The notes beneath the pieces are model-generated. The model had not been told where the DNA came from and did not search any database. It saw only the letters and a list, made by a program, of their open reading frames with translations. Source: Paenibacillaceae bacterium (GTDB lineage: Bacteria; Bacillota; Bacilli; Paenibacillales; NBRC-103111). Taken from it: a stretch of DNA of 64,000 nucleotides. The stretch covers positions 1-64,000 of the forward strand of contig JAQSYI010000042.1 of the NCBI GenBank assembly GCA_029256185.1, in the 5' to 3' direction. Below are positions 53,369 through 62,366 of this stretch, in pieces (the stretch's first letter is position 1; every line of letters starts with the position of its first letter). The position numbers and the translations under genes are program-made.

Positions 53369-54982
53369 ATGATACCCCGTTATTTAGTGGATGCAGATTT
53401 TAAGGAATTGCCCCGTGTCGAGACAGATGTTATTGTGGTTGGGGCCGGTATTGCCGGGTTGTTTGCAGCGATTAAGGCTGCGGAAGAACGCAAGGTGCTG
53501 ATGATTACGAAGAAGGCCTTGACGGAGAGCAATACCCGTTACGCCCAGGGAGGAATTGCTGCGGTTATTTCCGATGAGGACTCGTTCGCGTATCACCGTC
53601 AGGATACGTTGATTGCCGGAGCGGGGCTATGCGACCATGGCTCTGTCGAGGTGCTGGTCCACGAGGGGCCGGAAGGAGTCCGGGATCTGATCCGGCTGGG
53701 AACCCAGTTTGATCTGGAGAACGGTGAACTGGCCCTGACCCAGGAGGGAGCCCACAGCATGCGGCGGATCCTTCATGCCCATGGCGACGCGACAGGTGCG
53801 GAGATTGTCCGCGCATTGTCCGAGAAGGCGCTGCAGCATCCCAATATTGAAGTGTGGCATGATCACTTTGTAGTGGACCTGATCACAAACGGCGGCGAAT
53901 GCTGCGGGGCGTTGGTCATCAAACCCAACGGCGAACGGGTTGTGGTTCACGGCAGCGCCACAATCCTGTGCTCGGGCGGGGCGGGGCAGTTGTACCGCTA
54001 TACGACCAATCCGGATATTGCCACAGGTGACGGAATTTCCATCGCTTACCGGGCAGGGGCTTCCATCCGGGATGTGGAATTCATTCAATTTCATCCGACG
54101 GCTCTCTGTTACCCGGGAGCTCCGCGCTTTCTTGTGTCGGAGGCGGTCAGAGGGGAAGGGGCCGTTCTGCGCAACATCAAGGGGGAGCGCTTCATGGAAC
54201 GTTATCACCCCCAACTGGAGCTGGCTCCCCGGGACATCGTTGCCCGTGCCATTATCAATGAGATGGAGAGCACCAAGTCCACTTTTGTCTATATCGATAT
54301 GACCCACGAATCCACCGAGACGGTAAAAGGCCGCTTCCCCACCATCTATGAAACCTGTCTTCAGTTTGGTCTTGATCTGTCTACGGACTGGATTCCGGTT
54401 GCTCCTGCCGCCCATTATATGATGGGAGGAGTGGAAACGGATCTCCATGGAGAAACTACTCTTAAGCGGTTGTTCGCCTGCGGCGAAGTATCATCAACAG
54501 GCGTTCACGGCGCCAACCGTTTGGCCAGCAACAGTCTGTCGGAGGCGATTGTATTTGGAAGGCGGATTGTGGATAAGGTTCTGATGCTGAAGGACCGGGT
54601 GCCGCTGCCGGATTCCACAGAGACAGAGCCCCGCACGGAGCCTGTGAAGCAGGCGATTGTGGAGAAACGGTTAAAGCTGCAGAAGATTATGCTTCGTTAT
54701 GCCGGATTGAAGCGCAGCGGCAAGGGACTCCAAAAGGGTTATGAGGAGCTGAAGCGTCAGATCCATATTTTCGATTCCATGCTGACCAAACGTGAGGAAT
54801 TGGAATTTGCCAATATGCTGAATTTGGCGTTGCTTGTTACCCGTGCTGCGGAGATGCGGGAGGAGAGCAGAGGCGGCCATTACCGGGATGATTTTCCCGA
54901 ACGGGATGACCTCATGTGGCGCAAACATATTGCCTTCAATCGGGAGAAGGGTGTTATGGAGGAGCGGATATCCGATGTATAA
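53369..54982 (+). CDS. nadB: L-aspartate oxidase
   Basis: A 537-residue FAD enzyme that oxidises L-aspartate to iminoaspartate for NadA. The dinucleotide motif V-V-G-A-G-I-A-G-L-F-A-A is near 22-33, with the succinate-dehydrogenase-like catalytic region (R-Y-A-Q-G-G-I-A; H-P-T-A; E-A-V-R-G-E-G) and the arginine/histidine site H-Y-M-M-G-G. The C-terminal helical domain is complete. nadC overlaps its last eight bases. Confidence 0.95.
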   Translation: MIPRYLVDADFKELPRVETDVIVVGAGIAGLFAAIKAAEERKVLMITKKALTESNTRYAQGGIAAVISDEDSFAYHRQDTLIAGAGLCDHGSVEVLVHEGPEGVRDLIRLGTQFDLENGELALTQEGAHSMRRILHAHGDATGAEIVRALSEKALQHPNIEVWHDHFVVDLITNGGECCGALVIKPNGERVVVHGSATILCSGGAGQLYRYTTNPDIATGDGISIAYRAGASIRDVEFIQFHPTALCYPGAPRFLVSEAVRGEGAVLRNIKGERFMERYHPQLELAPRDIVARAIINEMESTKSTFVYIDMTHESTETVKGRFPTIYETCLQFGLDLSTDWIPVAPAAHYMMGGVETDLHGETTLKRLFACGEVSSTGVHGANRLASNSLSEAIVFGRRIVDKVLMLKDRVPLPDSTETEPRTEPVKQAIVEKRLKLQKIMLRYAGLKRSGKGLQKGYEELKRQIHIFDSMLTKREELEFANMLNLALLVTRAAEMREESRGGHYRDDFPERDDLMWRKHIAFNREKGVMEERISDV

Positions 54983-55841
54983 CTATAACTTGAATATGCG
55001 CTTGCTGGAAAATCAGATCCGGCTTTGGCTGGATGAGGATATCGGCTCAGGGGACATCACCACGATGACTACCATACCTTTAGACCAACAGTCTAAAGGT
55101 ATTCTTCATGTCAAGGAGGATGGCATGCTTGCAGGAATTCCCGTGGCTCAGGCGGTGTTCCGGGTCGTCGATCCCGCGCTTGTGTTCATACCCAAGAAGG
55201 AAGACGGCGACTTTATTACTCATGGGACTATTCTGGCGGAAGTAGAGGGCTCGGCCAGGAGCATTCTGCTGGGAGAGCGTCTCGCGTTGAATCTGCTGCA
55301 GCGTCTGTCCGGCATTGCCACCCGTACCAGAGAGTATGTGAACGCGCTTGATGGTCTTCCCACCCGGCTTGTAGATACCCGCAAAACAACACCGGGTCAT
55401 CGAATGCTGGAGAAATATGCGGTTCGGGTAGGGGGAGGACATAATCACCGTTTCGGCTTGTATGATGCGGTTATGATCAAGGATAATCATATTAAGGGGG
55501 CAGGAGGCATCCGGCAAGCGGTGCAAGCTGCACGAAGCCAGATTCCCCATACCATGAAGATTGAAGTGGAAGTGGAAAACTTCGTTCAGCTTGAGGAAGC
55601 GATGGAGGCTGCTGCGGACATCATTATGCTGGACAACATGAAGCCGGCCGATATGAAGCAAGCTGTACGTATCATGAAAGAAAAAACGCCGCATATTCTG
55701 ATAGAGGCGTCCGGGAGTGTGACTCTGGACACAATCAAAACAATCGCCGAAACCGGTGTGGATGTGATCTCCGTAGGGCGGCTGACCTACTCTGTCCAGG
55801 CGCTTGATATCAGTCTGGACCTGAATGAAAGGAAGGCTTAA
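54975..55841 (+). CDS. nadC: nicotinate-nucleotide pyrophosphorylase (carboxylating)
   Basis: Turns quinolinate and PRPP into nicotinate mononucleotide. The 288-residue protein has [23 protein letters not shown] and I-E-V-E-V-E, the quinolinate- and phosphate-binding segments, at normal length. ATG 54975 overlaps nadB; ATG 54996 is possible. coaX follows after four bases, which puts NAD and CoA synthesis genes in one operon. Confidence 0.95.
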   Translation: MYNYNLNMRLLENQIRLWLDEDIGSGDITTMTTIPLDQQSKGILHVKEDGMLAGIPVAQAVFRVVDPALVFIPKKEDGDFITHGTILAEVEGSARSILLGERLALNLLQRLSGIATRTREYVNALDGLPTRLVDTRKTTPGHRMLEKYAVRVGGGHNHRFGLYDAVMIKDNHIKGAGGIRQAVQAARSQIPHTMKIEVEVENFVQLEEAMEAAADIIMLDNMKPADMKQAVRIMKEKTPHILIEASGSVTLDTIKTIAETGVDVISVGRLTYSVQALDISLDLNERKA

Positions 55842-55845
55842 GCCC

Positions 55846-56613
55846 ATGATTCTGGTTGTAGATGTAGGCAACACCAATATTGTTCTTGGTCTGTACGAAG
55901 GCAAGAAGCTGCTGCAGGACTGGAGGATCAGCACCAACCGTTCCGCGACGGCGGATGAATACGGGCTTATGCTGTTTAATTTGTTTGCACATAGAAATAT
56001 GAGGTTAGAGGATGTAGAGGGCGTGATTATCTCATCAGTGGTCCCTCCTCTGATGTTTGCGCTGGAGTCCATGTGCCGGAAGTACATCAAGAAGGAGCCT
56101 CTTGTAGTGGGGCCGGGGATAAAGACGGGCCTTAGCGTCCGCTATGAGAATCCCCGTGAGGTTGGAGCCGACCGGATCGTGAATGCTGTCGCTGCGCTGG
56201 AACTGTACGGTCCGCCGCTTATTATTGTGGATTTCGGAACGGCAACCACCTTCTGTTATATTGATGAACGGTCCCAGTATATCGGCGGCGCTATAGCACC
56301 GGGTATCGGCATCTCAACGGAAGCCTTGTACCAGCGCGCTGCCAAGCTGCCGAGGATTGAACTGATCAAACCCAAGAGCACGGTGGGGCGCAATACGGTG
56401 ACTTCCATGCAGGCGGGCATTATCTTCGGTTATGCGGGCCAAGTGGACGGGATCGTGACGCGCATCCGCGAGGAATTCGGCACGAATCCCACGGTCGTGG
56501 CTACAGGCGGTCTGGCGGAACTGATTTCGTCGGAATCCCGCACCATTCAGATTATTAATCCGTTGCTGACTCTTCAGGGTTTGCAACTTATCTATGAGCG
56601 CAACCGTACTTAG
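55846..56613 (+). CDS. coaX: type III pantothenate kinase
   Basis: Phosphorylates pantothenate, the first step of CoA synthesis. The 255-residue ASKHA-fold protein shows [10 protein letters not shown] at 6-15, G-A-D-R-I-V-N-A near 106 and [11 protein letters not shown] 55846 follows AAGGAAGG. Downstream come three hairpin repeats before hslO. Confidence 0.96.
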   Translation: MILVVDVGNTNIVLGLYEGKKLLQDWRISTNRSATADEYGLMLFNLFAHRNMRLEDVEGVIISSVVPPLMFALESMCRKYIKKEPLVVGPGIKTGLSVRYENPREVGADRIVNAVAALELYGPPLIIVDFGTATTFCYIDERSQYIGGAIAPGIGISTEALYQRAAKLPRIELIKPKSTVGRNTVTSMQAGIIFGYAGQVDGIVTRIREEFGTNPTVVATGGLAELISSESRTIQIINPLLTLQGLQLIYERNRT

Positions 56614-56649
56614 TAAGAGAAAACATGCTTGGCCCTAACTTGCGAAGTC

Positions 56650-56749
56650 AGATTTCCTGACGGAAAGTTTAAGCGGATGCTTACGAAGCCGGCTTTCCTT
56701 CGGAAAGCTCGGTGAATGCTTACGAAGTCAACTTTCCTGACGGAAAGTT
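56650..56749 (+). repeat. three tandem hairpin repeats before hslO
   Basis: Three related units, spaced about 39 bases apart, each contain CGAAG then a hairpin: TTTCC-TGAC-GGAAA (56653-56666), GCTTTCC-TTC-GGAAAGC (56692-56708) and AACTTTCC-TGAC-GGAAAGTT (56730-56749). The stems are kept although the sequence varies, and the last ends three bases before the AAGGAG of hslO. Confidence 0.75.
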
Positions 56750-56765
56750 CTTAAGGAGTGAACTT

Positions 56766-57659
56766 ATGAAGGATCAAATAATCCGGGCCACCGCTCTCGA
56801 TGGCCGGGTCCGGGCTTTTGCAGCCAGAACAACCCGCATTGTCGAGGAACTGAAGGAACGGCATCAAGCATCCCCCACTGCCCTCGCGGCGTTGGGAAGA
56901 ACGATTACCGCCGGAGCGATGATGGGTGCTATGCTGAAGGGAGAAGAGAAGCTGACCATCCAGGTCAAGGGAGGCGGACCCATCGGCCAGATCGTGGTAG
57001 ATGCCAATAGCAAGGGTGAGGTACGCGGTTATGTGGATGAGCCCCAGGTCGATCTGGGTCCTAATGCCGCGGGCAAGCTCGATGTTGCCGGCGCAGTGGG
57101 TACTGACGGTTTTCTGTATGTAACAAAGGATCTGGGATTGAAGGAGCCTTACCGCGGCAGCACTCCTATTGTTTCCGGGGAGCTTGCGGAGGACTTTACC
57201 TATTACTTCGCCAAATCGGAACAGACTCCGTCGGCGGTGGCTTTGGGCGTATTGTTCAGTAAAGGCGAATATGTGGTCAAGGCGGCAGGCGGGTTTATCA
57301 TTCAATTGCTGCCGGGCTTAAGCGACGAGGAAATTGATGAGATCGAAGAGCGCTTGTCTGTGCTTCCGCCGATGACAACCATGTTGGAAGACGGGCTGGA
57401 ATTGGATGAGATTCTGGCTAACGTATTGGGCATGGTGCGGGTTCTTGATACCATGGAGCTGCAATTCCGCTGCAAGTGCTCCCGGGAGCGGGTGGAAGAA
57501 ACGCTGATTAGTCTGGGAATTGAGGAAATTGATGGTATAATTGAAGAAGATGGCCGCGCGGAAGTGAAATGTCATTTTTGCAATGAAGCCTATGTCTTTG
57601 AAGGACCGGAGCTGCAGGAAATAGCAAGGACTTTGGAGAACAGGCTGAAGGATAGATAG
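56766..57659 (+). CDS. hslO: redox-regulated chaperone Hsp33
   Basis: A 297-residue chaperone that becomes active on oxidation. An N-terminal substrate-binding domain (about 1-230) precedes the zinc switch with C-K-C (about 239-241) and C-H-F-C (about 272-275), all four cysteines present. ATG 56766 follows AAGGAG; the frame from 56712 is an extension through the hairpins. The three hairpins upstream could control translation. Confidence 0.95.
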   Translation: MKDQIIRATALDGRVRAFAARTTRIVEELKERHQASPTALAALGRTITAGAMMGAMLKGEEKLTIQVKGGGPIGQIVVDANSKGEVRGYVDEPQVDLGPNAAGKLDVAGAVGTDGFLYVTKDLGLKEPYRGSTPIVSGELAEDFTYYFAKSEQTPSAVALGVLFSKGEYVVKAAGGFIIQLLPGLSDEEIDEIEERLSVLPPMTTMLEDGLELDEILANVLGMVRVLDTMELQFRCKCSRERVEETLISLGIEEIDGIIEEDGRAEVKCHFCNEAYVFEGPELQEIARTLENRLKDR

Positions 57660-57704
57660 CAGAGCGGAAGATAAATAGACAGCAGGTAACAAGAGGAGAA
57701 TAGG

Positions 57705-58649
57705 ATGAGAAACATCAAGCTGTTACGGGGACTCGTCGTATGCCTGATGGCAGCGGTGCTGGCGCTGAGCCTGTTGCTCGCCCGGAACATGGCGGGCAGC
57801 GAGGCAACAGATGGTGAGAAGACACCGGATGTGCTTGTGGAAGACCGGGTCGTAGCCAAGATCGGCAGCAGAGAATTTAAGCTGAGCGTTCTTCGGGACC
57901 AGCTTCTGGAGAAATACGGTAGAGAACTGGTCAACCAGCTCCTCGACCGGGAAGCGCTGCGCCTGGAGGCAGAAGAGCAAAATCTGAAGATAACCCGGGA
58001 AGAAGTAGATGCGGAGCTTAAGCGCATGCAACAGGGATATGACAGCGAAGAGATTTTTTATGAGTCCATGCTAAGCCAGATTGGCTTATCCAAAGAAGAC
58101 ATCAGGGAAGATGTATACTACAAGCTTATTCTGGAAAAAGTAGCGACAAGAACCATTGTAGTGACGGATCAGGAAATCAGTTCGTACATAAAGGAGCATC
58201 CGGAGGAGTTCGGATTGGTTTCATTGCTCAGAATCGAGAAGATCATTAACCAGAACGAGGAGCAGGCCAAGCGCACACTGGAGTTGTATAAGTCAGGCAC
58301 TGACTTTGGGGTGTTGGCCAGGGAGCGTTCGCTTGACACGGCAACAGCGGCTGATGGAGGAGATCTGGGCTGGGTGGAGGACAACGACCCGTTTGTTTCC
58401 GAGGAAATTCTGAAGGCTGCCCGAATGATGAAGGTTAACGAGGTGAGAGGCCCTATCCCCACGGAAGAGGGTTTCGCTGTAATCCGGTTAAGGGATAAGA
58501 AGGAGCAGAGCAAGGGAACCACGGAAGAGATCCGCGAGTCCGTACGCAAGATGCTGGCACTCCAGAAAGCCCCGCCTATTCAAGATATTGTCCAGACTCT
58601 CCGCAACAAATTCAAGGCGGTTATTATGGACCCGGAACTGCACGGTTGA
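57705..58649 (+). CDS. yacD: PpiC/PrsA-type peptidyl-prolyl isomerase (YacD-like)
   Basis: A 314-residue exported or membrane-anchored foldase. It has a signal anchor (about 8-27), a helical SurA_N-like region (about 45-160) and a parvulin domain (about 165-260; L-L-R-I-E-K-I, F-G-V-L-A-R-E-R-S-L-D, G-D-L-G-W-V, E-G-F-A-V-I-R). No lipobox is seen, unlike the paralogue at 34699-35769. It lies between hslO and cysK as in B. subtilis. AGAGGAG lies before ATG 57705. Confidence 0.88.
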   Translation: MRNIKLLRGLVVCLMAAVLALSLLLARNMAGSEATDGEKTPDVLVEDRVVAKIGSREFKLSVLRDQLLEKYGRELVNQLLDREALRLEAEEQNLKITREEVDAELKRMQQGYDSEEIFYESMLSQIGLSKEDIREDVYYKLILEKVATRTIVVTDQEISSYIKEHPEEFGLVSLLRIEKIINQNEEQAKRTLELYKSGTDFGVLARERSLDTATAADGGDLGWVEDNDPFVSEEILKAARMMKVNEVRGPIPTEEGFAVIRLRDKKEQSKGTTEEIRESVRKMLALQKAPPIQDIVQTLRNKFKAVIMDPELHG

Positions 58650-58672
58650 TGCATACGAATATAGTATTATTC

Positions 58673-58710
58673 AGAGTCTGTCTACGGATTTGTTTCGTTG
58701 CACAGACTCT
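58673..58710 (+). terminator. hairpin after yacD
   Basis: AGAGTCTGT (58673-58681) and ACAGACTCT (58702-58710), a perfect nine-pair stem with a 20-base loop and no strong T run. Confidence 0.5.
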
Positions 58711-58726
58711 TAGTTGTGAATTCCTG

Positions 58727-58793
58727 TTGACATTTCTCCCCGGGCTTGATAAGATTAAGACATTAAATACCTAGTAGATTACTCGGAAATAAT
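58727..58793 (+). promoter_or_regulatory. cysK promoter with possible CymR-type operator
   Basis: TTGACA (58727-58732), 17 bases, TAAGAT (58750-58755). Just downstream, ATTAAATACC (58762-58771) and GGAAATAAT (58785-58793) form an imperfect dyad in the position expected for a repressor. CymR controls cysK in B. subtilis; assignment is inference. Confidence 0.6.
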
Positions 58794-58818
58794 ACATGTT
58801 AACAGGAGGGCATTTTTT

Positions 58819-59757
58819 ATGGCAAAATTGGTTCAAAATATTACCCAACTGATTGGAGATACTCCGTTGGTTCGCCTGAACAAAATTGTTCCGGAGGACA
58901 GCGCTGAAATCTATGTGAAGCTGGAATACCAGAATCCCGGCTCCAGCGTAAAGGACCGGATTGCCATCAGCATGATCGAAGCGGCTGAGAAGGACGGCAC
59001 CTTGAAGCCCGGAGATACGATTGTAGAGCCGACTTCCGGCAATACCGGCATCGGCCTTGCTATGGTGGCCGCAGCCAAGGGCTATAAAGCTATCCTGGTT
59101 ATGCCGGAGACCATGTCTATTGAACGCCGCAACCTGCTGCGGGCTTATGGTGCGCAACTGGTGCTTACTCCCGGTGCGGAAGGAATGAAGGGTGCTATCC
59201 GCCGTGCAGAGGAACTGGCTGCAGAGAACCCCGGTTACTTCATTCCCCAGCAATTTAAGAATCCGGCTAACGTTAAGGTTCACCGTGAAACTACCGGGCC
59301 GGAAATCGTAGAAGCAATCAACGGCTTCGACGGTAAGCTGGATGCTTTTGTTTCCGGTATTGGTACCGGCGGTACCATCTCCGGTACCGGTGAAGTGTTG
59401 AAGCAAAATTTCCCGGGAATTAAAATTGTGGCAGTGGAGCCCAGCGCTTCCCCTGTATTGTCCGGCGGCAAACCGGGCCCCCACAAGATTCAAGGGATCG
59501 GCGCGGGTTTTGTTCCGGATATCCTGAATACGGAAATTTACGATCAGATTATCCCGGTCGACAACGATGATGCATTCGAGACGTCCCGCCGTGTAGCCCG
59601 TGAAGAGGGAATCCTGGGCGGCATCTCCTCCGGCGCGGCAATCTTTGCTGCTTTGCAAGTTGCCAAGCAACTGGGCAAGGGCAAACGGGTTATCGCCGTA
59701 CTTCCTTCCAACGGAGAACGTTACCTGAGCACGCCGTTGTACAGCTTCGAAGATTAA
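58819..59757 (+). CDS. cysK: cysteine synthase (O-acetylserine sulfhydrylase)
   Basis: Makes cysteine from O-acetylserine and sulfide. The 312-residue PLP enzyme shows [10 protein letters not shown] with PLP lysine K45, [18 protein letters not shown] and the C-terminal [10 protein letters not shown] 58819 has AGGAGGG upstream. A consensus promoter and dyad suggest sulfur control. Terminator at 59774-59820. Confidence 0.96.
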   Translation: MAKLVQNITQLIGDTPLVRLNKIVPEDSAEIYVKLEYQNPGSSVKDRIAISMIEAAEKDGTLKPGDTIVEPTSGNTGIGLAMVAAAKGYKAILVMPETMSIERRNLLRAYGAQLVLTPGAEGMKGAIRRAEELAAENPGYFIPQQFKNPANVKVHRETTGPEIVEAINGFDGKLDAFVSGIGTGGTISGTGEVLKQNFPGIKIVAVEPSASPVLSGGKPGPHKIQGIGAGFVPDILNTEIYDQIIPVDNDDAFETSRRVAREEGILGGISSGAAIFAALQVAKQLGKGKRVIAVLPSNGERYLSTPLYSFED

Positions 59758-59773
59758 ATTATAGCCATTAATA

Positions 59774-59820
59774 AAGGCTTGCCTTGGGAAGATAATTCTT
59801 CTTGAGGCAAGCCTTTTTTC
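59774..59820 (+). terminator. terminator of cysK
   Basis: AAGGCTTGCCT (59774-59784) pairs perfectly with AGGCAAGCCTT (59805-59815) around an inner GAAG/CTTC stem, followed by six T. 59821-60154 has only small CTGCA-type hairpins and no gene. Confidence 0.9.
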
Positions 59821-60154
59821 GAAAGTATAAAAATCCGAGCGGGGGAGGGAGAGGCAGGAAGGGGGAAAAGGGAGACACCCCAAAGACAATCCGTCAAAAC
59901 TGCAAGAATACAGTTTTCTTCGCCCTAAAAGGAAAAAAAGCAGCCGTGCCTGCAAAAGTGCAGGCTTTGAGGGCTTCCAGGGCCTGAAAGCGGAAAAGTG
60001 GGCTTGCTGCCTGCATTCTGCAGGTTTGTTCTGTCCATGGCGGGAAATCGGGCGGAAGAACTGTATTTTTGCAGGCTTCCTACACACCCATCCGTTTGTG
60101 GGCAAACGCACAGCGCAAAGGATGCCGTCAGGCGTCTATCCTCGCTGCAAGGAG

Positions 60155-60440
60155 CTAAGCCAGTACCAGGCTGCCGAAGTCCCCTCTTCTGTGGAAGTTG
60201 GGAACGGCAGTGGTTACAGGGCTCCAGCAGCCGCAATGGGGGACAGGCGTGCGGTCCCCGCATTTGTAGAAGTTGTCCCGCAGCATCCTTAAGGTACCGT
60301 TGGTCACCGCCGGGAAGGGGCTGGAGGAACAGCTCCACACAGCTGTCCTCATAGACCGGATCGTCGCGCTGCCGCCCCCGCTGTCAACGATTCGCCCGTT
60401 TTGCCGGATCCTTCAACATAGGATATACCCAATGGAGCGA
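60155..60440 (-). pseudogene. remnant of a CBM9-like carbohydrate-binding-domain gene
   Basis: Read on the minus strand, fragments of one known domain appear in order but in different frames: a start-like D-E-Q-S-L-H-W-V-Y-P-M-L-K-D, then D-P-V-Y-E-D-S-C-V-E-L-F-L-Q-P, then N-F-Y-K-C-G-D-R-T-P-V-P-H and a C-terminal P-N-F-H-R-R-G-D-F-G-S-L-V-L followed by TAG at 60155. These match the CBM9-like (DOMON-related) family, whose members end in a similar N-F-H-x-x-x-x-F-G pattern. Stops and at least one frameshift, plus missing middle sequence, mark it as decayed. It directly follows nagA in the same orientation, so it may once have been part of that operon. Confidence 0.5.
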
Positions 60441-60444
60441 CTGC

Positions 60445-61641
60445 TCATCCACCAGCCACTTCCCGTCCGTCCACCCATATTCTAGAAATTGTCCAATCCG
60501 GCGTGACCAGCAGCAGATCGGCCAGCTTGCCGCAGGCAATGCTTCCGGTCTCTCCGTCAATGCCTAATACTCTTGCGGGATTGCTGCTGGCAGCCTTGCT
60601 TGCATCCACAACACTAAGCCCCGCGGTGCTCACCGCATAGCGGAAGGCATCGATCATGGTGAGTGTGCTGCCAGCCAAGGCTCCGCCTTCTCTAAGCCGC
60701 GCCACACCCTCGGCCATGATCACATCCAGTCCGCCCAGCTTGTAATCCCCATTGCCTAAGCCGGATGCGGAGATGGCGTCAGTGATCAGAACCAGATGTT
60801 CCGGGCCCTTGGCCTTGGCAAGAAGCTGAATACAGGTGGGATGGACATGATGCCCGTCCGCGATCACCTCAGCGACGATCCGGTTGTTGGACAATACGGC
60901 CCCCAACGCTCCCGGCTCCCGGTGATGAAGTCCCTTCATGGCGTTGAAGGTATGGACGGCATGCCGGAGCCCGGAGTCCACTGCGGCCTCCATCTGCTCA
61001 TAGGTGGCGTCCGTATGTCCTGCTGCGGCCACAATGCCCTGGGATGACAGCCAGGCGATAACATCCAAGGCTCCCTCTTGCTCAGGAGCCAGTGTGACCA
61101 GGCGAATCAGGCCGGGACAGGAGGCTGTCCAGGCCTCCAGCCAATCCCTGCGGGGATGGACGATGTGGGAGGGGTTCTGGGCTCCGGACCACTTGGGACT
61201 GATGAACGGCCCCTCCAGATGCACACCCGCCAGCTTGGCTCCGGGCATAGGGTTAAGCCGGTAGGCTGCTGCTGCTTCTAGCACATTCCCAATACTAGAT
61301 CGGGATGCGGTAACAGTGGTGGCCAGCATGGAAGTGGTGCCGCCCCGGGCATGGAAGGCCGTAATCTTATCGTAGGCAGCGGGATCTGCCTCCATAAAGT
61401 CACTGCCATTCCCCCCATGGACATGAATATCTATGAAGCCGGGCAGGAGAAAGAAGCCTTCGCCTGCAACCTTATGGTAGGGTTCCCTGCCCGCGGGAGA
61501 ACGTTCAAACTGCTCCTTCGTTCCAATAAAGTCGATACCCTGTTGTGTAAAGCTGACCACTGTTTCCGGCAATATGCCGTCAGGCGTTACTACTTCTGCA
61601 CCGGAAACGAGTGTGCGGCGGCAATAACCGGTGTTCTTCAT
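60445..61641 (-). CDS. nagA: N-acetylglucosamine-6-phosphate deacetylase
   Basis: A 398-residue amidohydrolase that removes acetate from GlcNAc-6-P, feeding NagB. The metal motif D-I-H-V-H-G-G (about 62-68), the H-L-E-G-P-F segment (about 134-139), A-G-H-T-D-A and the H-x-F-N-A-M are all present. The ATG at 61641 overlaps the nagB stop (ATGA) and has AGGTG upstream; the ORF extension to 61725 runs inside nagB and is rejected. It is third in rpiR-nagB-nagA. Confidence 0.94.
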   Translation of the reverse strand: MKNTGYCRRTLVSGAEVVTPDGILPETVVSFTQQGIDFIGTKEQFERSPAGREPYHKVAGEGFFLLPGFIDIHVHGGNGSDFMEADPAAYDKITAFHARGGTTSMLATTVTASRSSIGNVLEAAAAYRLNPMPGAKLAGVHLEGPFISPKWSGAQNPSHIVHPRRDWLEAWTASCPGLIRLVTLAPEQEGALDVIAWLSSQGIVAAAGHTDATYEQMEAAVDSGLRHAVHTFNAMKGLHHREPGALGAVLSNNRIVAEVIADGHHVHPTCIQLLAKAKGPEHLVLITDAISASGLGNGDYKLGGLDVIMAEGVARLREGGALAGSTLTMIDAFRYAVSTAGLSVVDASKAASSNPARVLGIDGETGSIACGKLADLLLVTPDWTISRIWVDGREVAGG

Positions 61642-62366
61642 TGGAAACACCTGCCCGCTTCCCCATCCAGGAGCACAACCAGGTTGGGGTGAGTTTGCAG
61701 CAAAGAGGCGGGGATTTCTGTACAAATCGGTCCGGTCAGCGCCTGGTGGACAATCTCCGCCTTTTCTCCGCCCCGCACGATAAGCAGGATAGTCTTGGCC
61801 TTCAGGATCATACCCATTCCCATAGTGATGGCATGAGTCGGCACCTCATCAATGAACCGGAAGAAGCGGGCGTTGGCCTGTCGGGTGGATTCCTTCAGCT
61901 TCACCAGATGGGTTGCGCTGTTCAGGGACTGATCGGGTTCGTTGAAGCCAATATGCCCGTTATGGCCGAGGCCCAGAATCTGGAGGTCGATCTGCTTGGC
62001 ATGCTCCAGCAGACGGTCATACCGCCGGCATTCCTCCTCCAGGTCCGCTGCGCAGCCGTCCGGGATGTGGCGTTGTGCCGCCGGCAGATCGATATGTTCG
62101 AACAAATGTTTCTCCATATAGGTATGATAGCTCTCCGGGTGATTGGCGGGGAGGCCGGCGTATTCATCCAGGTTGAAACTGGTCGCCCGGCGGAAGCTGA
62201 CCAGCCCCTGCTTATGGGAGCGGACCAATTCCTCGTACACGCCTATAGGGGTGCTTCCGGTTGCCAGCCCCAATACGGCGCGCGGGGTAGTCTGTATCAG
62301 ACCGGAGATGATTCCAGCGCCCACCTTGTTTAATTCTTCATGAGAGGGAAAGGTTAATACGTTCAT
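61638..62366 (-). CDS. nagB: glucosamine-6-phosphate deaminase
   Basis: Converts GlcN-6-P to fructose-6-P and ammonia. The 242-residue protein shows L-G-L-A-T-G-S-T-P near 34, F-N-L-D-E-Y-A-G-L, G-L-G-H-N-G-H-I-G-F-N-E-P and H-A-I-T-M-G. It overlaps the rpiR stop (TGATG) and the nagA start, so the three genes are translationally coupled. Confidence 0.95.
   Translation of the reverse strand: MNVLTFPSHEELNKVGAGIISGLIQTTPRAVLGLATGSTPIGVYEELVRSHKQGLVSFRRATSFNLDEYAGLPANHPESYHTYMEKHLFEHIDLPAAQRHIPDGCAADLEEECRRYDRLLEHAKQIDLQILGLGHNGHIGFNEPDQSLNSATHLVKLKESTRQANARFFRFIDEVPTHAITMGMGMILKAKTILLIVRGGEKAEIVHQALTGPICTEIPASLLQTHPNLVVLLDGEAGRCFQ

Noticed and set aside
58771-60111. 446-residue open frame on the minus strand across cysK
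   Set aside because: It is the antisense shadow of cysK, whose family identity, promoter and terminator are clear; the protein has no recognisable domain.
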